Part shown: piece by piece, positions 24,479 to 34,367 of the stretch
How positions within the stretch are numbered: position 1 is the stretch's first letter
Layout: each line of letters starts with the position of its first letter
Assembly: GCA_026993355.1 (NCBI GenBank)
Contig: JALWTX010000002.1
Location: forward strand, 1 to 64,000
Source of the DNA: Flavobacteriales bacterium
GTDB lineage: Bacteria > Bacteroidota > Bacteroidia > Flavobacteriales > Flavobacteriaceae
Direction of reading: 5' to 3'
DNA length: 64,000 nucleotides
Translations under genes and position numbers: made by a program
Notes under the pieces: model-generated
Seen by the model: only the letters and a program-made list of their open reading frames with translations
Databases searched by the model: none
Told to the model about the DNA's origin: nothing

Positions 24479-26310
24479 TGAAAACAGGAAGAATTAAGCT
24501 TTTACCTGACCATGTTGCCAATCAGATTGCGGCTGGTGAAGTCGTGCAAAGACCGGCTTCCGTCGTCAAAGAATTAATGGAAAATGCTTTGGATGCCGGT
24601 GCTGACGATATTAAATTAATTATTAAAGACGGTGGCAAAAGCCTTATTCAGGTGGTTGACAATGGCAGCGGAATGAATCCCGTTGATGCCCGGATGGCTT
24701 TTGAGAGGCATGCAACCAGCAAAATTGCCACTGCAACCGATTTGTTCCGTCTGCAAACCAAAGGCTTTAGAGGTGAAGCATTGGCTTCTATTGCAGCTGT
24801 AGCGCATGTCGAAATGAAAACCAAAGCAGCCGGTGAAGAATTAGGAACGTTTATTAAAATTGAAGGAAGTAAAATAGTTAAACAAGAACCTGTTGCCACC
24901 CAAAAAGGGACGTCTATCGCCGTTAAAAATTTGTTTTATAATATTCCGGCACGGCGTAAGTTTCTCAAGTCTATTCAAGTCGAAATGCGTCATGTCAATG
25001 AAGAATTTTACCGTTTGGCATTGGCACACCCGCAAATTTCTTTTAGCCTTATTCACAATGGGCAAATAGTTTATCAATTACCAAAATCTAAGCGTTTGCA
25101 ACGTATTAGCAATTTGTTTGGCCATAAATTGCAAGCCCAGTTGGTCCCTGTAAATGAAGAAACCGATTATATTAAAATTGCCGGTTATATTGGTAAGCCG
25201 GAACATGTCAAGCTTAAAAGAGGCTTGCAATATTTTTTTGTCAATAACCGCTTTATTAAAAGTTCTTATTTAAACCATGCCTTGTTGTCAGCATATGAAG
25301 GTTTAATAAAAGAAAAAACTTACCCGCCATATTTTGTCTTTTTTGATATTGACCCTCAACATATTGATGTCAATATTCATCCCACCAAAACAGAAGTGAA
25401 ATTTGATGACGAACAAACAGTTTATTCTATCCTGAAGGTTGCAGCAAAGCATAGCTTGGGACAGTTTAATTTGACGCCCTCTATGGACTTTGATCACCGT
25501 CCGGATTTGGAGGTGCCTTATGACTATAAAAATAAGGCCCCTAAGATGCCTGCGATTAATGTTGACCCCGAATTTAATCCTTTCAAAGAAGAAGACACAA
25601 GTTTTCCGGCCAAAATTCGTCCACAACGCATTGAAAAAAATATCGCTTATTGGGATAGTTTGATGAGTGAAATGCAACAAACAACCCAAGATTTGACATC
25701 AGAAATATCGCCCACTACGGGCACTTTGTCTTTAGATGTTGAAAGCAGTATTAACCAATCGGCACTCCAGTTTAAACAAAAATACATTATAACAACCAAA
25801 GATGATCAGTTACTGATAATTCATCAGCAGCGGGCACACGCATTGGTCTTATTTCACGAATTAATTCAACAATTAAAACACCACACTATTCCTTCGCAAC
25901 AGCTTATTTTTCCGGTAGAAATACAATTGTCCCTTCAAGACATTGATTTGCTAAAAGCGAACGCAGACAAAATTGCAGAAATAGGCTTTGATGTAGATTT
26001 TGCTTCCCATAGTGTTTTGGTCAAAGGTGTGCCTATGCAATTGAAAACACTGGCCATTACCGATATATTTGAACAGATTATTCAAGAACTAAGCTTGACG
26101 GCGCCGGATAAACTTCATCAAATTGAAGAAAAAATAGCTATGATTATTGCCGAGAAATCAGCGATTAAAACCGGTCAAAAATTAGAACCTGCTACCATGC
26201 AAACTTTGTTGCGTGATTTGTTTCGTTTACCGGCGCGTTGGTTATTTAAGGGTAAAAAAGTTTTGGAAGCCATGAATCCGGCGCAAATAGATATGAAATT
26301 CGATTTATAA
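24478..26310 (+). CDS. mutL: DNA mismatch repair protein MutL
   Basis: A 610-residue protein. The GHKL ATPase half is complete: IAAGEVVQRPASVVKELMENALDAGA, DNGSGM, RHATSKI and TKGFRGEALASIAAV. It links mismatch recognition by MutS to strand removal. The C-terminal dimerisation domain has HQQRAHALVLFHE where endonuclease-type MutL has DQHA(x)2E(x)4E, so the metal-binding Asp, His and first Glu are missing. A CPHGRP-type motif is also not visible. Nicking activity is therefore doubtful. It is translationally coupled to the small upstream gene, and holA follows after 34 nt. Confidence 0.95.
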   Translation: MKTGRIKLLPDHVANQIAAGEVVQRPASVVKELMENALDAGADDIKLIIKDGGKSLIQVVDNGSGMNPVDARMAFERHATSKIATATDLFRLQTKGFRGEALASIAAVAHVEMKTKAAGEELGTFIKIEGSKIVKQEPVATQKGTSIAVKNLFYNIPARRKFLKSIQVEMRHVNEEFYRLALAHPQISFSLIHNGQIVYQLPKSKRLQRISNLFGHKLQAQLVPVNEETDYIKIAGYIGKPEHVKLKRGLQYFFVNNRFIKSSYLNHALLSAYEGLIKEKTYPPYFVFFDIDPQHIDVNIHPTKTEVKFDDEQTVYSILKVAAKHSLGQFNLTPSMDFDHRPDLEVPYDYKNKAPKMPAINVDPEFNPFKEEDTSFPAKIRPQRIEKNIAYWDSLMSEMQQTTQDLTSEISPTTGTLSLDVESSINQSALQFKQKYIITTKDDQLLIIHQQRAHALVLFHELIQQLKHHTIPSQQLIFPVEIQLSLQDIDLLKANADKIAEIGFDVDFASHSVLVKGVPMQLKTLAITDIFEQIIQELSLTAPDKLHQIEEKIAMIIAEKSAIKTGQKLEPATMQTLLRDLFRLPARWLFKGKKVLEAMNPAQIDMKFDL

Positions 26311-26317
26311 ACGCGCG

Positions 26318-26325
26318 TATTTTTG
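26318..26325 (+). promoter_or_regulatory. holA -7 promoter box
   Basis: TATTTTTG, an exact TAnnTTTG match, 19 nt before the holA ATG. Confidence 0.45.
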
Positions 26326-26344
26326 TCATGTAAAATCTAAACAG

Positions 26345-27358
26345 ATGAAAGAAGTTCAAACCATTATTAACGATATAAAACAAGGTCATTTTAAACCGGT
26401 ATATTTTTTGGCAGGTGAAGAGACTTTTTTTATCGACCAAATCAGCCAATATATTGAGCAAAATGTCTTGCCCGATGAGGCCAAAGGTTTTGATCAAATG
26501 CTTGTTTACGGACTCGATGTCAATTTGCCCGATTTAATTCTGCAAGCCAGACGCTTTCCAATGATAGGAGACAAGCAAGTTATAATTGTCAAAGAAGCAC
26601 AGCATTTATTTAAGAAAAAAGCAGATCATGAAGCTTTAGAATCCTATTTAAATCAGCCTGCCGATACAACTATTTTGGTTTTTAACTACAAATATAAAAA
26701 GCTGGATAAGCGAAAAAAAATCTATAAACAAATTGTTAAAAAAGGCGTTTATTTTGAGAGTAAAAAACTATATGAATCGGAAACGTTGAACTGGATTGAA
26801 CAAACTGTTAAGCAAATGGGGCACAATATTGATGTCAAAAGTGCGCAAATGTTAATCGATTTTTTAGGAACAGACCTTTCCAAAATATATAATGAACTAA
26901 AAAAACTGAAAATTGTATTAGATGCTAAAACGGCCATTACACCGGAGATAATCGAAAAAAACATAGGTATTAGCAAGGATTATAATAATTTTGAATTAAA
27001 ATCGGCGGTCGCCTCCGGAAACTATTTAAAGGCACAAAAAATTATCAATTATTTTTCTGCCAATCCCAAAGAACATCCCATGGTGTTAACAATAACGGTT
27101 TTACATAATTTCTTCAGAGACTTATTTATCTATCACAGTCTTAACGATAAATCTTCGTATGCTGCAGCCAAAGCTTTGGGGATTAATCCTTATTTTATAA
27201 AAGAATATCGAATAGCAGCCGGAAAATATCCCATGAAAAAAGTAACAACTAATATAGCGGCGCTTACAGAGGCAGATTTAAAGAGTAAAGGTGTAATGGC
27301 CGGAAGTTTGACACACCGGGATATATTAAACGAACTTTTGTTTAAATTAATGCATTAA
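26345..27358 (+). CDS. holA: DNA polymerase III subunit delta
   Basis: A 337-residue clamp-loader subunit that opens the beta clamp in the replisome. The family start is FKPVYFLAGEETFFIDQISQYIEQ, with RRFPMIGDKQVIIVKEAQHL, ETLNWIEQTVKQMGHNIDVKSAQMLIDFLGTDLSKIYNELKKL and a C-terminal collar (MVLTITVLHNFFRDLF). Length and domain order are normal. It has its own -7 box but lies close after mutL. Confidence 0.92.
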   Translation: MKEVQTIINDIKQGHFKPVYFLAGEETFFIDQISQYIEQNVLPDEAKGFDQMLVYGLDVNLPDLILQARRFPMIGDKQVIIVKEAQHLFKKKADHEALESYLNQPADTTILVFNYKYKKLDKRKKIYKQIVKKGVYFESKKLYESETLNWIEQTVKQMGHNIDVKSAQMLIDFLGTDLSKIYNELKKLKIVLDAKTAITPEIIEKNIGISKDYNNFELKSAVASGNYLKAQKIINYFSANPKEHPMVLTITVLHNFFRDLFIYHSLNDKSSYAAAKALGINPYFIKEYRIAAGKYPMKKVTTNIAALTEADLKSKGVMAGSLTHRDILNELLFKLMH

Positions 27359-27428
27359 AAATTAAGACGTCTATTTAATTAAATTGATAATTCTGCGATA
27401 AATTAATCTCTTTCTGCTGAATAATTCT

Positions 27429-27436
27429 TATTTTTG
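27429..27436 (+). promoter_or_regulatory. rocD -7 promoter box
   Basis: TATTTTTG, an exact TAnnTTTG match, 20 nt before the rocD ATG. Confidence 0.5.
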
Positions 27437-27456
27437 ACCCTCAAAAATAATTAAAA

Positions 27457-28716
27457 ATGAATCAAACCAGCAATCAATCTTTAACCAAAGAGCAAGCCAT
27501 TGCTTACGAAGATAAATATGGCGCACACAATTATCACCCCTTACCGGTGGTTTTAACCAAAGGAAAAGGTGTTTATGTTTGGGATGTGGATGGCAAAAAA
27601 TATTTCGATTTTTTATCTGCCTATTCTGCCGTTAATCAAGGTCATGGTCACCCAAAAATTGTGAATGCTCTAAAAGAGCAAGCCGAACGTTTGGCCTTGA
27701 CTTCCAGAGCTTTTTATAATGATAAATTAGGACAATATGAAAAGTTTGCCACCGAGTATTTCGGTTTTGACAAACTTTTACCGATGAATACGGGTGCCGA
27801 GGCAGTTGAAACAGCCATTAAGTTGGCACGAAAATGGGCTTATGAAAAAAAAGGAATTCCCGAAAATTCCGCCAATATCATTGTAGCTAAAGGAAACTTT
27901 CATGGTCGAACAACCACGATTGTGTCATTTTCTAATGACCCGGAAGCCCGGGACAATTTTGGTCCTTTTACCCCGGGTTTTACCAAAATTCCCTATGACG
28001 ACTTAAATGCTTTGGAAGAAGCCATAAAAGCCAACCCTAATACCATTGCTTTTTTAGTAGAACCCATTCAAGGAGAAGCAGGGGTTTATGTCCCTAGCGA
28101 AGGTTATTTAAAAGGTGCCAAAGAAATTTGCGAAAAATATGGTTGTTTATTTATTGCCGATGAAGTACAAACCGGTATTGCACGCACCGGAAAATTATTA
28201 GCGGTCGATCATGAAAATGTTAAACCTGATATTCTCATCTTAGGCAAAGCCTTGTCCGGTGGGGTTTATCCCGTATCTGCCGTTTTGGCTAATGATGATA
28301 TTATGTTAAGCATCAAACCGGGGCAACATGGTTCGACTTTTGGCGGAAACCCTATCGCAGCCAATGTCGCTATTGCTGCTTTGACAGTGGTAAAAGATGA
28401 AAAATTGGCCGAAAATGCCGATAAAATGGGTCGTATTTTCCGTGATGAAATGCAAAAAGTGGTTGATCAGTCCAAATTTGTCAAACAAGTCAGAGGCAAA
28501 GGTTTGCTCAATGCCGTTGTTATTGATGATACGGAAGACAGTGATACGGCATGGAATATTTGTCTTAAATTAGCTGATAACGGTCTTTTGGCCAAACCTA
28601 CCCATGGTAATATCATCCGTTTTGCACCACCATTAGTTATTGATGAAGCTCAATTGCGGGAAGCATTGGATATTATTAAAAAAACGATTGCTGATTATGA
28701 GCAAGAAAACCTATAA
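27457..28716 (+). CDS. rocD: Ornithine--oxo-acid transaminase
   Basis: A 419-residue class III aminotransferase that converts ornithine and 2-oxoglutarate to glutamate semialdehyde and glutamate. Features are [44 protein letters not shown] at the start, [56 protein letters not shown] and the PLP lysine K264 in [17 protein letters not shown]. All are typical of ornithine aminotransferase rather than acetylornithine or GABA transaminase. It gives an entry from arginine/ornithine to proline and glutamate. Confidence 0.95.
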   Translation: MNQTSNQSLTKEQAIAYEDKYGAHNYHPLPVVLTKGKGVYVWDVDGKKYFDFLSAYSAVNQGHGHPKIVNALKEQAERLALTSRAFYNDKLGQYEKFATEYFGFDKLLPMNTGAEAVETAIKLARKWAYEKKGIPENSANIIVAKGNFHGRTTTIVSFSNDPEARDNFGPFTPGFTKIPYDDLNALEEAIKANPNTIAFLVEPIQGEAGVYVPSEGYLKGAKEICEKYGCLFIADEVQTGIARTGKLLAVDHENVKPDILILGKALSGGVYPVSAVLANDDIMLSIKPGQHGSTFGGNPIAANVAIAALTVVKDEKLAENADKMGRIFRDEMQKVVDQSKFVKQVRGKGLLNAVVIDDTEDSDTAWNICLKLADNGLLAKPTHGNIIRFAPPLVIDEAQLREALDIIKKTIADYEQENL

Positions 28717-29008
28717 CAAGCCCAAAAGGGTGCAATTTTTGTATTTCCTCCTGTTTTTTATCTCAGGAGGGATACTTTTTTATATTAAAACCTTGCCCGA
28801 TCAAGATCAAAGTTTGGGTGTTATGTTGGTTTTGTTGGCTATTTTAATGTATAGCTTACTCAAATCGACTAAAAATTGGGCTTATGACAATCCAAAGCCT
28901 AAAGAGGAGGAAGAATCAGAAGAAAAACCGGTATACAAAGAAAAAAATATTCCTTCTTTGGAAGAAATGACCAAAAATTTGCAAGACAAAAACCCTAAAA
29001 AATTATAA
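28697..29008 (+). CDS. Small two-span membrane protein of unknown function
   Basis: A 103-residue protein from the ATG at 28697, overlapping the end of rocD by 20 nt. It has two short membrane segments ([19 protein letters not shown] and [15 protein letters not shown]) and a highly charged cytoplasmic tail ([32 protein letters not shown]). The next gene starts 1 nt after its stop. Nothing in it points to a function. Confidence 0.65.
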   Translation: MSKKTYNKPKRVQFLYFLLFFISGGILFYIKTLPDQDQSLGVMLVLLAILMYSLLKSTKNWAYDNPKPKEEEESEEKPVYKEKNIPSLEEMTKNLQDKNPKKL

Positions 29009-29009
29009 C

Positions 29010-29507
29010 ATGAAAATTGGTGACAAAGTTTCGGTTCTTGATGATGACTTATGCGGCATTGTCACCTTAATCAAAGATAATCTTGTCACTTTTGAAACGT
29101 CTGAAGGCTTTTCTTACCAATATCCTAAAAGTCAGTTGGTTTGTTTGACAGATGAATTGACGAATAATATTAATCTGCATTTTTTAAAAGATAAAGAGCC
29201 AATTGGTACAGTTCATCCGAAACTAAATCCCAAAAAACCACCTGTTTTTGATTTGCATATCGACAAACTTTTAAAAAATCACCGGCATTTATCACCGGGC
29301 CAAAAATTATCCATTCAACTTAAGGAAGTTGAGTCTATTTTGAACCGTTTTAAACGTCAACATTACAGAGAATTAGTTTTAATTCACGGGCAGGGTAAAG
29401 GTATTTTAAGGAAAGAAATAGAAAAAATATTGCGTCACAAAGGTTTTGAATATACCGATGCTTCTTATCGGCTGTATGGCGACGGCGCTATTTTGGTATT
29501 AAAATAA
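29010..29507 (+). CDS. Smr-domain protein
   Basis: A 165-residue protein. The N-terminal 50 residues are a small beta-rich part (KIGDKVSVLDDDLCGIVTLIKDNLVTFETSEGFSYQYPKSQLV). The C-terminal Smr domain has the DLHIDKL start and LVLIHGQGKGILRKEIEKIL (HGxGxG), as in the C-terminus of MutS2, where Smr has nuclease activity. It is a stand-alone Smr protein, common in Bacteroidota. The target is unknown. It is convergent with mfd, with only 5 nt between stops and no terminator. Confidence 0.85.
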   Translation: MKIGDKVSVLDDDLCGIVTLIKDNLVTFETSEGFSYQYPKSQLVCLTDELTNNINLHFLKDKEPIGTVHPKLNPKKPPVFDLHIDKLLKNHRHLSPGQKLSIQLKEVESILNRFKRQHYRELVLIHGQGKGILRKEIEKILRHKGFEYTDASYRLYGDGAILVLK

Positions 29508-29512
29508 ACCTT

Positions 29513-32500
29513 CTATGCTTCTAATTGCTTTAAGTTAGTAATCGCATGGTTTACCGTATTTATTTGATCAAATACAAGATACAAACGGGCCGTATTATTG
29601 ATTTTCTTTTCTTTAAATTGGCAACAGCCGGTTTTTTGTACTTTTTGTAAAATATGTTGGAAAATACCGGTTTGATAATAGGCGTCATCCGGATTTGATA
29701 CAAAATAGGCCAACATTTTACCTTTCTTAATCACAATTTTTTCAAATCCGAGTTTTTGGGCTTGCCATTTTAGTTTAACAGATTCTAACAAATCTATACT
29801 GGCAGGGGGCAATTTGCCGAAACGGTCTTCCAATTTTTTTCTGAAAGTTTCTAATTCTTCCGGCGTTGCTATGTTTGCCAATTCATTATAAAGTGTAAGT
29901 CGCTCACTCGATACGCTGATATAATCGTGCGGAAAGAGGATTTCAAAATCTGTTTCAACTTGGGTTTCAATTTGGTAAGCAGGTGTTTTTCCTTCCTTTT
30001 CAAACAAATGTTTAAATTCATTTTGTTCTAATTCGGCAATGGCTTCTTTGAGTATTTTTTGGTAAGCATCAAACCCCATTTCATTAATAAACCCACTTTG
30101 TTCGGCGCCTAACAAATCGCCGGCGCCCCTTATTTCCAAATCTTTCATCGCAATTTGAAAACCACTGCCTAATTCGGTATAGGTTTCAATGGCTTCCATG
30201 CGTTTGCGCGCATCATAAGTCAGCGTAGAGTAGGGCGGTGTGATGAAGTAGCAAAATGCTTTTTTATTACTTCGGCCTACTCGGCCACGCATTTGGTGTA
30301 GATCTGCCAATCCGAACTGATGGGCATTATTGATGAAAATAGTATTGGCATTGGGGACATCCAGACCATTTTCTATAATGGTTGTGGCAACTAACACATC
30401 AAATTCGCCATTGATAAAATCCAACATAATACGTTCCAGTTTTTTACCTTCCATTTGTCCATGGCCAATACCGATTCGGGCGTCGGGAACCAAGCGTTGT
30501 AACATACCGGCCACTTCTTTTATGTTCTCAATCCGGTTGTGTATAAAATATACTTGTCCTTTACGTTGAATTTCGTAACTGATGGCATCTCGGATAATTT
30601 CTTCATCAAAACGAATGACTTGCGTTTCTATAGGGTGCCGGTTGGGCGGCGGTGTGTTAATTACCGACAAGTCGCGTTCATTAATTAAAGAAAATTGTAA
30701 AGTTCGTGGGATAGGCGTAGCGGTTAAAGTCAGCGTGTCGATGTTTTTACGAATGACTTTTAGTTTTTCTTTGACCGAAACCCCAAATTTCTGTTCTTCA
30801 TCTATAATCATCAGCCCCAAGTCTTTATATTTTATTTTGTCACTGACCAAGGCGTGTGTTCCAATGATGATGTCAATTTTTCCTTCGGCCAAATCTTTTT
30901 TAATCTGTGTTTTTTCTTTGGCAGTGCGAAAACGGTTAAGATAATCGACTACGACCGGAAAACCTTTTAAACGTTCGCTGAAAGTTTTATAATGTTGAAA
31001 AGCCAAAATGGTGGTTGGTACCAGTACGGCCACTTGTTTGCCATTGTCCACCGCTTTAAAAGCCGCTCTGATTGCCACTTCAGTTTTTCCAAAACCTACA
31101 TCGCCACAGACCAAACGGTCCATGGTTTTGTCGCTTTCCATATCGGCTTTTATGTCTTGTGTGGCTTTGTACTGGTCGGGTGTATCTTCGTATATAAATG
31201 AGGCTTCCAACTCATTTTGCAGATAACTATCCGGTGCATATTGGGTACCTTTTTCCAATTTGCGTTCGGCATATAACTTAATAATGTCAAACGCCAGTTC
31301 TTTAAGGCGCTTTTTGGTTTTTTGTTTTAATAATTTCCATGCACCGCTGCCAAGTTTATTGACTTTTGGTTCGCGTCCGTCTTTGGCATTATATTTACTT
31401 ATTTTGTGCAAGCTGTGAATGCTGACAAAGAGTCTGTCAGCATTTTTGTAAATAATCTCGATGACTTCTTGTTGTTTTCCATTGCGTTCAATAGTTTGTA
31501 AGCCGCCAAATTGACCAATGCCATGGTCTATATGGGTAACATAATCTCCTTCTTTTAGCCCGGTTAGTTCTTTTAAGGTTACGGCTTGTTGTTTTGCAGC
31601 TTGCCGTCTGATTTTAAAACGGTGGTAACGTTCAAATATTTGATGATCGGTATAAATAGCCAAATGATTGACAGGATCAACAAAACCGCGATAAATAGGT
31701 AAAACTAAAGTTTGAAAATCAACTTCAGCTTCCATGTCATTAAAAATGTCGTGAAAACGTTGCGCTTGTTGTTCGTTGGTGCAAAAAATAAGATTTTTTA
31801 ATCCATTGATCGTATTTTGTTGCAAATTTATTATCAATAAATCAAAACTTTTGTTAAAGACCGGTTGTGGCTGAATTTTAAAATCGATTTGTACCGGGGT
31901 TTCAGACGTATTTTCAAGTATTTGAAAGTTGTCTAATTTTTTTTTAAAACCTTGTGCATGACAAAATAAATCGGCAGGCTTTAAATGTTTTATTTCCGTA
32001 TTTAATTTGTCGAATTGTAATTGGGCTTTTTCATACAGTTTGTCTAAATCAGACAAACATAAATTTCTGTTTTTGAGGTAGATAAGACTGTTTTTTTTGA
32101 TAAAGTCTAAAAAGCTTTGACGTTGTTGTACTACTGTTTTGTCAGACAAGTTAGGAATAATCTGTACCGCTTTCAGTTGTTTGTTTGACAATTGTGTTTC
32201 GATATCAAAACTGCGAATACTTTCGACCGTATCCCCAAGCAATTCGATACGATAAGGTTCGTCATCGCCAAAAGAATAGACATCGAGAATGCCGCCACGG
32301 ATGGAAAACTCACCGGGCTGTGTCACAAAATCTACTTGTTCAAACTTATATTCAAACATCAGATCGTATAAAAAATCCATCGACAAATTATCGCCTGTTT
32401 TTATTTTCAGCGTGTGATTTAACAATTCTTTTTTGATCACAACCTTTTCAAACAAAGCCGCAGGATAGGTAACAATGATTTGCGGTTTTTGTCTGGATTG

Positions 32501-32833
32501 TAAATGATTCAAAACCTTAGCCCTTTGTAAAACATTAGCGTTGTCCGTTTCTTCTATTTGATAAGCACGCCGGTATGATTCCGGAAAAAAAAGTACTTTA
32601 TTTTCGCCGGCAAGCGATTGAAAATCATTGTAAAAATAGGCTGCTTCTTCTTTATTCTCCATAATCAGAAGCAAGGTTCTATTTTGCTTTTGGTGCAATG
32701 CAGTCAGTACAAAACTCAAAGCAGACTCTCGTAAATTTTGCAGCCCTATAACTTTTTGAGATGTTAGCGCTTGCGTTAGTTGCTGTAAAGCCGGACTATG
32801 TTTGTATGTGTCTATGAGGTTTTCTTTTTCCAA
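29513..32833 (-). CDS. mfd: Transcription-repair coupling factor
   Basis: An 1106-residue Mfd. It displaces stalled RNA polymerase and recruits UvrA. The order is: UvrB-homology region (RGGILDVYSFGDDEPYRIELLGDTVESIRSFD), RNA-polymerase-interacting Tudor-like domain (LKEGDYVTHIDHGIGQFGGLQT), RecG-like helicase with Walker A GDVGFGKTE (K583) and DEEQKFGV, the TRG motif region ending MRGRVGRSNKKAFCYF, and the TRCF C-terminal domain. Length is close to other Bacteroidota Mfd proteins. Two tandem exact -7 boxes lie upstream. Confidence 0.97.
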   Translation of the reverse strand: MEKENLIDTYKHSPALQQLTQALTSQKVIGLQNLRESALSFVLTALHQKQNRTLLLIMENKEEAAYFYNDFQSLAGENKVLFFPESYRRAYQIEETDNANVLQRAKVLNHLQSRQKPQIIVTYPAALFEKVVIKKELLNHTLKIKTGDNLSMDFLYDLMFEYKFEQVDFVTQPGEFSIRGGILDVYSFGDDEPYRIELLGDTVESIRSFDIETQLSNKQLKAVQIIPNLSDKTVVQQRQSFLDFIKKNSLIYLKNRNLCLSDLDKLYEKAQLQFDKLNTEIKHLKPADLFCHAQGFKKKLDNFQILENTSETPVQIDFKIQPQPVFNKSFDLLIINLQQNTINGLKNLIFCTNEQQAQRFHDIFNDMEAEVDFQTLVLPIYRGFVDPVNHLAIYTDHQIFERYHRFKIRRQAAKQQAVTLKELTGLKEGDYVTHIDHGIGQFGGLQTIERNGKQQEVIEIIYKNADRLFVSIHSLHKISKYNAKDGREPKVNKLGSGAWKLLKQKTKKRLKELAFDIIKLYAERKLEKGTQYAPDSYLQNELEASFIYEDTPDQYKATQDIKADMESDKTMDRLVCGDVGFGKTEVAIRAAFKAVDNGKQVAVLVPTTILAFQHYKTFSERLKGFPVVVDYLNRFRTAKEKTQIKKDLAEGKIDIIIGTHALVSDKIKYKDLGLMIIDEEQKFGVSVKEKLKVIRKNIDTLTLTATPIPRTLQFSLINERDLSVINTPPPNRHPIETQVIRFDEEIIRDAISYEIQRKGQVYFIHNRIENIKEVAGMLQRLVPDARIGIGHGQMEGKKLERIMLDFINGEFDVLVATTIIENGLDVPNANTIFINNAHQFGLADLHQMRGRVGRSNKKAFCYFITPPYSTLTYDARKRMEAIETYTELGSGFQIAMKDLEIRGAGDLLGAEQSGFINEMGFDAYQKILKEAIAELEQNEFKHLFEKEGKTPAYQIETQVETDFEILFPHDYISVSSERLTLYNELANIATPEELETFRKKLEDRFGKLPPASIDLLESVKLKWQAQKLGFEKIVIKKGKMLAYFVSNPDDAYYQTGIFQHILQKVQKTGCCQFKEKKINNTARLYLVFDQINTVNHAITNLKQLEA

Positions 32834-32849
32834 TGATTTTCTTTTATTG

Positions 32850-32877
32850 CAAATATAAGGTGCTTAATGCAAAGATA
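32850..32877 (-). promoter_or_regulatory. Two tandem mfd -7 promoter boxes
   Basis: CAAATATA (32850-32857) and CAAAGATA (32870-32877) on the plus strand read TATATTTG and TATCTTTG on the minus strand. Both match TAnnTTTG exactly, upstream of mfd. Confidence 0.45.
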
Positions 32878-33001
32878 AAAGTTTGAAATATTGACATTGC
32901 ATCTTTATTATAATTTTTGCTTTTCAATCTAATGACACAACAAAAAACCATTAAAATTTAGGTAAAAATCCTTAAATTCGCAGCTTAAAAATTGCTATAG
33001 T

Positions 33002-33949
33002 ATGAACAAAAAATTAATAATAATCGCTTTAGGTGGTAATGCTTTGTTAAGAAATGGACAAAAAGGTACCATTGCAGAACAAAAAAGAAATGTTCGTGAA
33101 ACATTAGAAAATATTTTCCCTTTAATTCAACAAGGACATAATTTAATAATAACCCACGGAAATGGCCCGCAAGTAGGGTATATATTGCTGAAAAATGATG
33201 CCGGTGAACAAGTTTATGCAGTTCCGCAAGTGCCTTTGGATGTAGCCGTGGCCGATACACAAAGTGAAATAGGCTACTTGATCCAAAGCGAATTGTCAAG
33301 CTTGCTTAAAAAACACCAAGTTGACCGTGATATTTTATCTACTAATACCATGGTAGAAGTTTCTGCTGCTGATGATGCTTTTCAGCACCCGACTAAAAGA
33401 GTAGGAAAGACCTATTATAACCAAGCGGAGGTCGATAAATTAAAAAATGATAAAGGATGGTTGTTTAAAGAAGAAACCAAAAACGGTAAAACCGGCTGGC
33501 GCCGGGTGGTTCCTTCGCCTAAGCCTGTCGATATATTGAGCAAAAACACCATTAAAAATTTAGCAGATAATGGGACTATTGTTATTGCCGTTGGTGGTGG
33601 TGGCGTCCCGGTTACCATTAAGGATGGTAAAATACAGGGTGCAGAAGCCGTTATTGATAAAGATTTGGCCAGTGCCTTGTTAGCCCGTCAAATAAATGCT
33701 GATCAGTTTATTATTTTGACTGATGTCCCTTTTGTGTATCTTGACTATGGCACACCTGCACAAAAGCCTTTAAAAGAAATAAAGGTAGATGTGGCCAAAA
33801 AATATATGGCTGAAGGAAAATTTGGCGAAGGTAATATGGCGCCAAAAATTCAAGCGGCCCTTAATTTTATTGAACAAGGTGGTAAAGAAGTGCTGATAAC
33901 AGATTTGGAAGGTGTTAAAAATCAATCGGGTACTAAAATAATTGCTTAA
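33002..33949 (+). CDS. arcC: Carbamate kinase
   Basis: A 315-residue amino-acid-kinase-fold enzyme that makes ATP from carbamoyl phosphate and ADP. Features are IIIALGGNALL, LIITHGNGPQVGYI, VAVADTQSEIGYLIQ, RRVVPSPKP, VIAVGGGGVPV, AEAVIDKDLASALLA and ILTDVPFVYLDYGTPAQKPL, the last typical of carbamate kinase. No arginine deiminase or catabolic ornithine transcarbamylase gene is adjacent, although rocD lies 5 kb upstream. It is monocistronic. Confidence 0.95.
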   Translation: MNKKLIIIALGGNALLRNGQKGTIAEQKRNVRETLENIFPLIQQGHNLIITHGNGPQVGYILLKNDAGEQVYAVPQVPLDVAVADTQSEIGYLIQSELSSLLKKHQVDRDILSTNTMVEVSAADDAFQHPTKRVGKTYYNQAEVDKLKNDKGWLFKEETKNGKTGWRRVVPSPKPVDILSKNTIKNLADNGTIVIAVGGGGVPVTIKDGKIQGAEAVIDKDLASALLARQINADQFIILTDVPFVYLDYGTPAQKPLKEIKVDVAKKYMAEGKFGEGNMAPKIQAALNFIEQGGKEVLITDLEGVKNQSGTKIIA

Positions 33950-33970
33950 TTATATAATAAAATAATTGCC

Positions 33971-33978
33971 TATCTTTG
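33971..33978 (+). promoter_or_regulatory. -7 promoter box of the 34.0-kb gene pair
   Basis: TATCTTTG, an exact TAnnTTTG match, 47 nt before the ATG at 34026. Confidence 0.5.
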
Positions 33979-34025
33979 TCATATTTTACTTTGGCAACTT
34001 ATAGATAAATAAATTTTAAATACAT

Positions 34026-34364
34026 ATGGAAGATTTTGACCAACAATGGGCAAAAGTAATCGATTTTTTTAAACAAAAATTTACCGATGGCGAAACACCT
34101 GATATAGACACCATTCTTTTTTTGATTGGTATTCAGGAGTTGGGCATGATAAAGCCCAAATTTACCAAAGATGAGAAAATAAATTTGATGCATATAGCAA
34201 CATGTAAGCTTTTAGAGCCTTATGGTTATTATGAATTTTCGCATAGAGATGAAGAAGGCTGGCCGCATTATAAGCGTATTAAAAAGCCTGAAGCCGGAAC
34301 CGATCAAAATAAGTTGATAAAGGAAGCAATAATCAATTATTTTACCGATCAAAACTTGCTATAA
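34026..34364 (+). CDS. Conserved hypothetical cytoplasmic protein
   Basis: A 112-residue acidic/aromatic protein with no signal or membrane segment. The central part ILFLIGIQELGMIKPKFTKDEKINLMHIATCKLLEPYGYYEFSHRDEEGWPHYKRIKK looks conserved and folded. I do not recognise a characterised family. It is followed after 3 nt by a secreted protein gene, with which it is probably co-transcribed. Confidence 0.65.
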   Translation: MEDFDQQWAKVIDFFKQKFTDGETPDIDTILFLIGIQELGMIKPKFTKDEKINLMHIATCKLLEPYGYYEFSHRDEEGWPHYKRIKKPEAGTDQNKLIKEAIINYFTDQNLL

Positions 34365-34367
34365 TAT

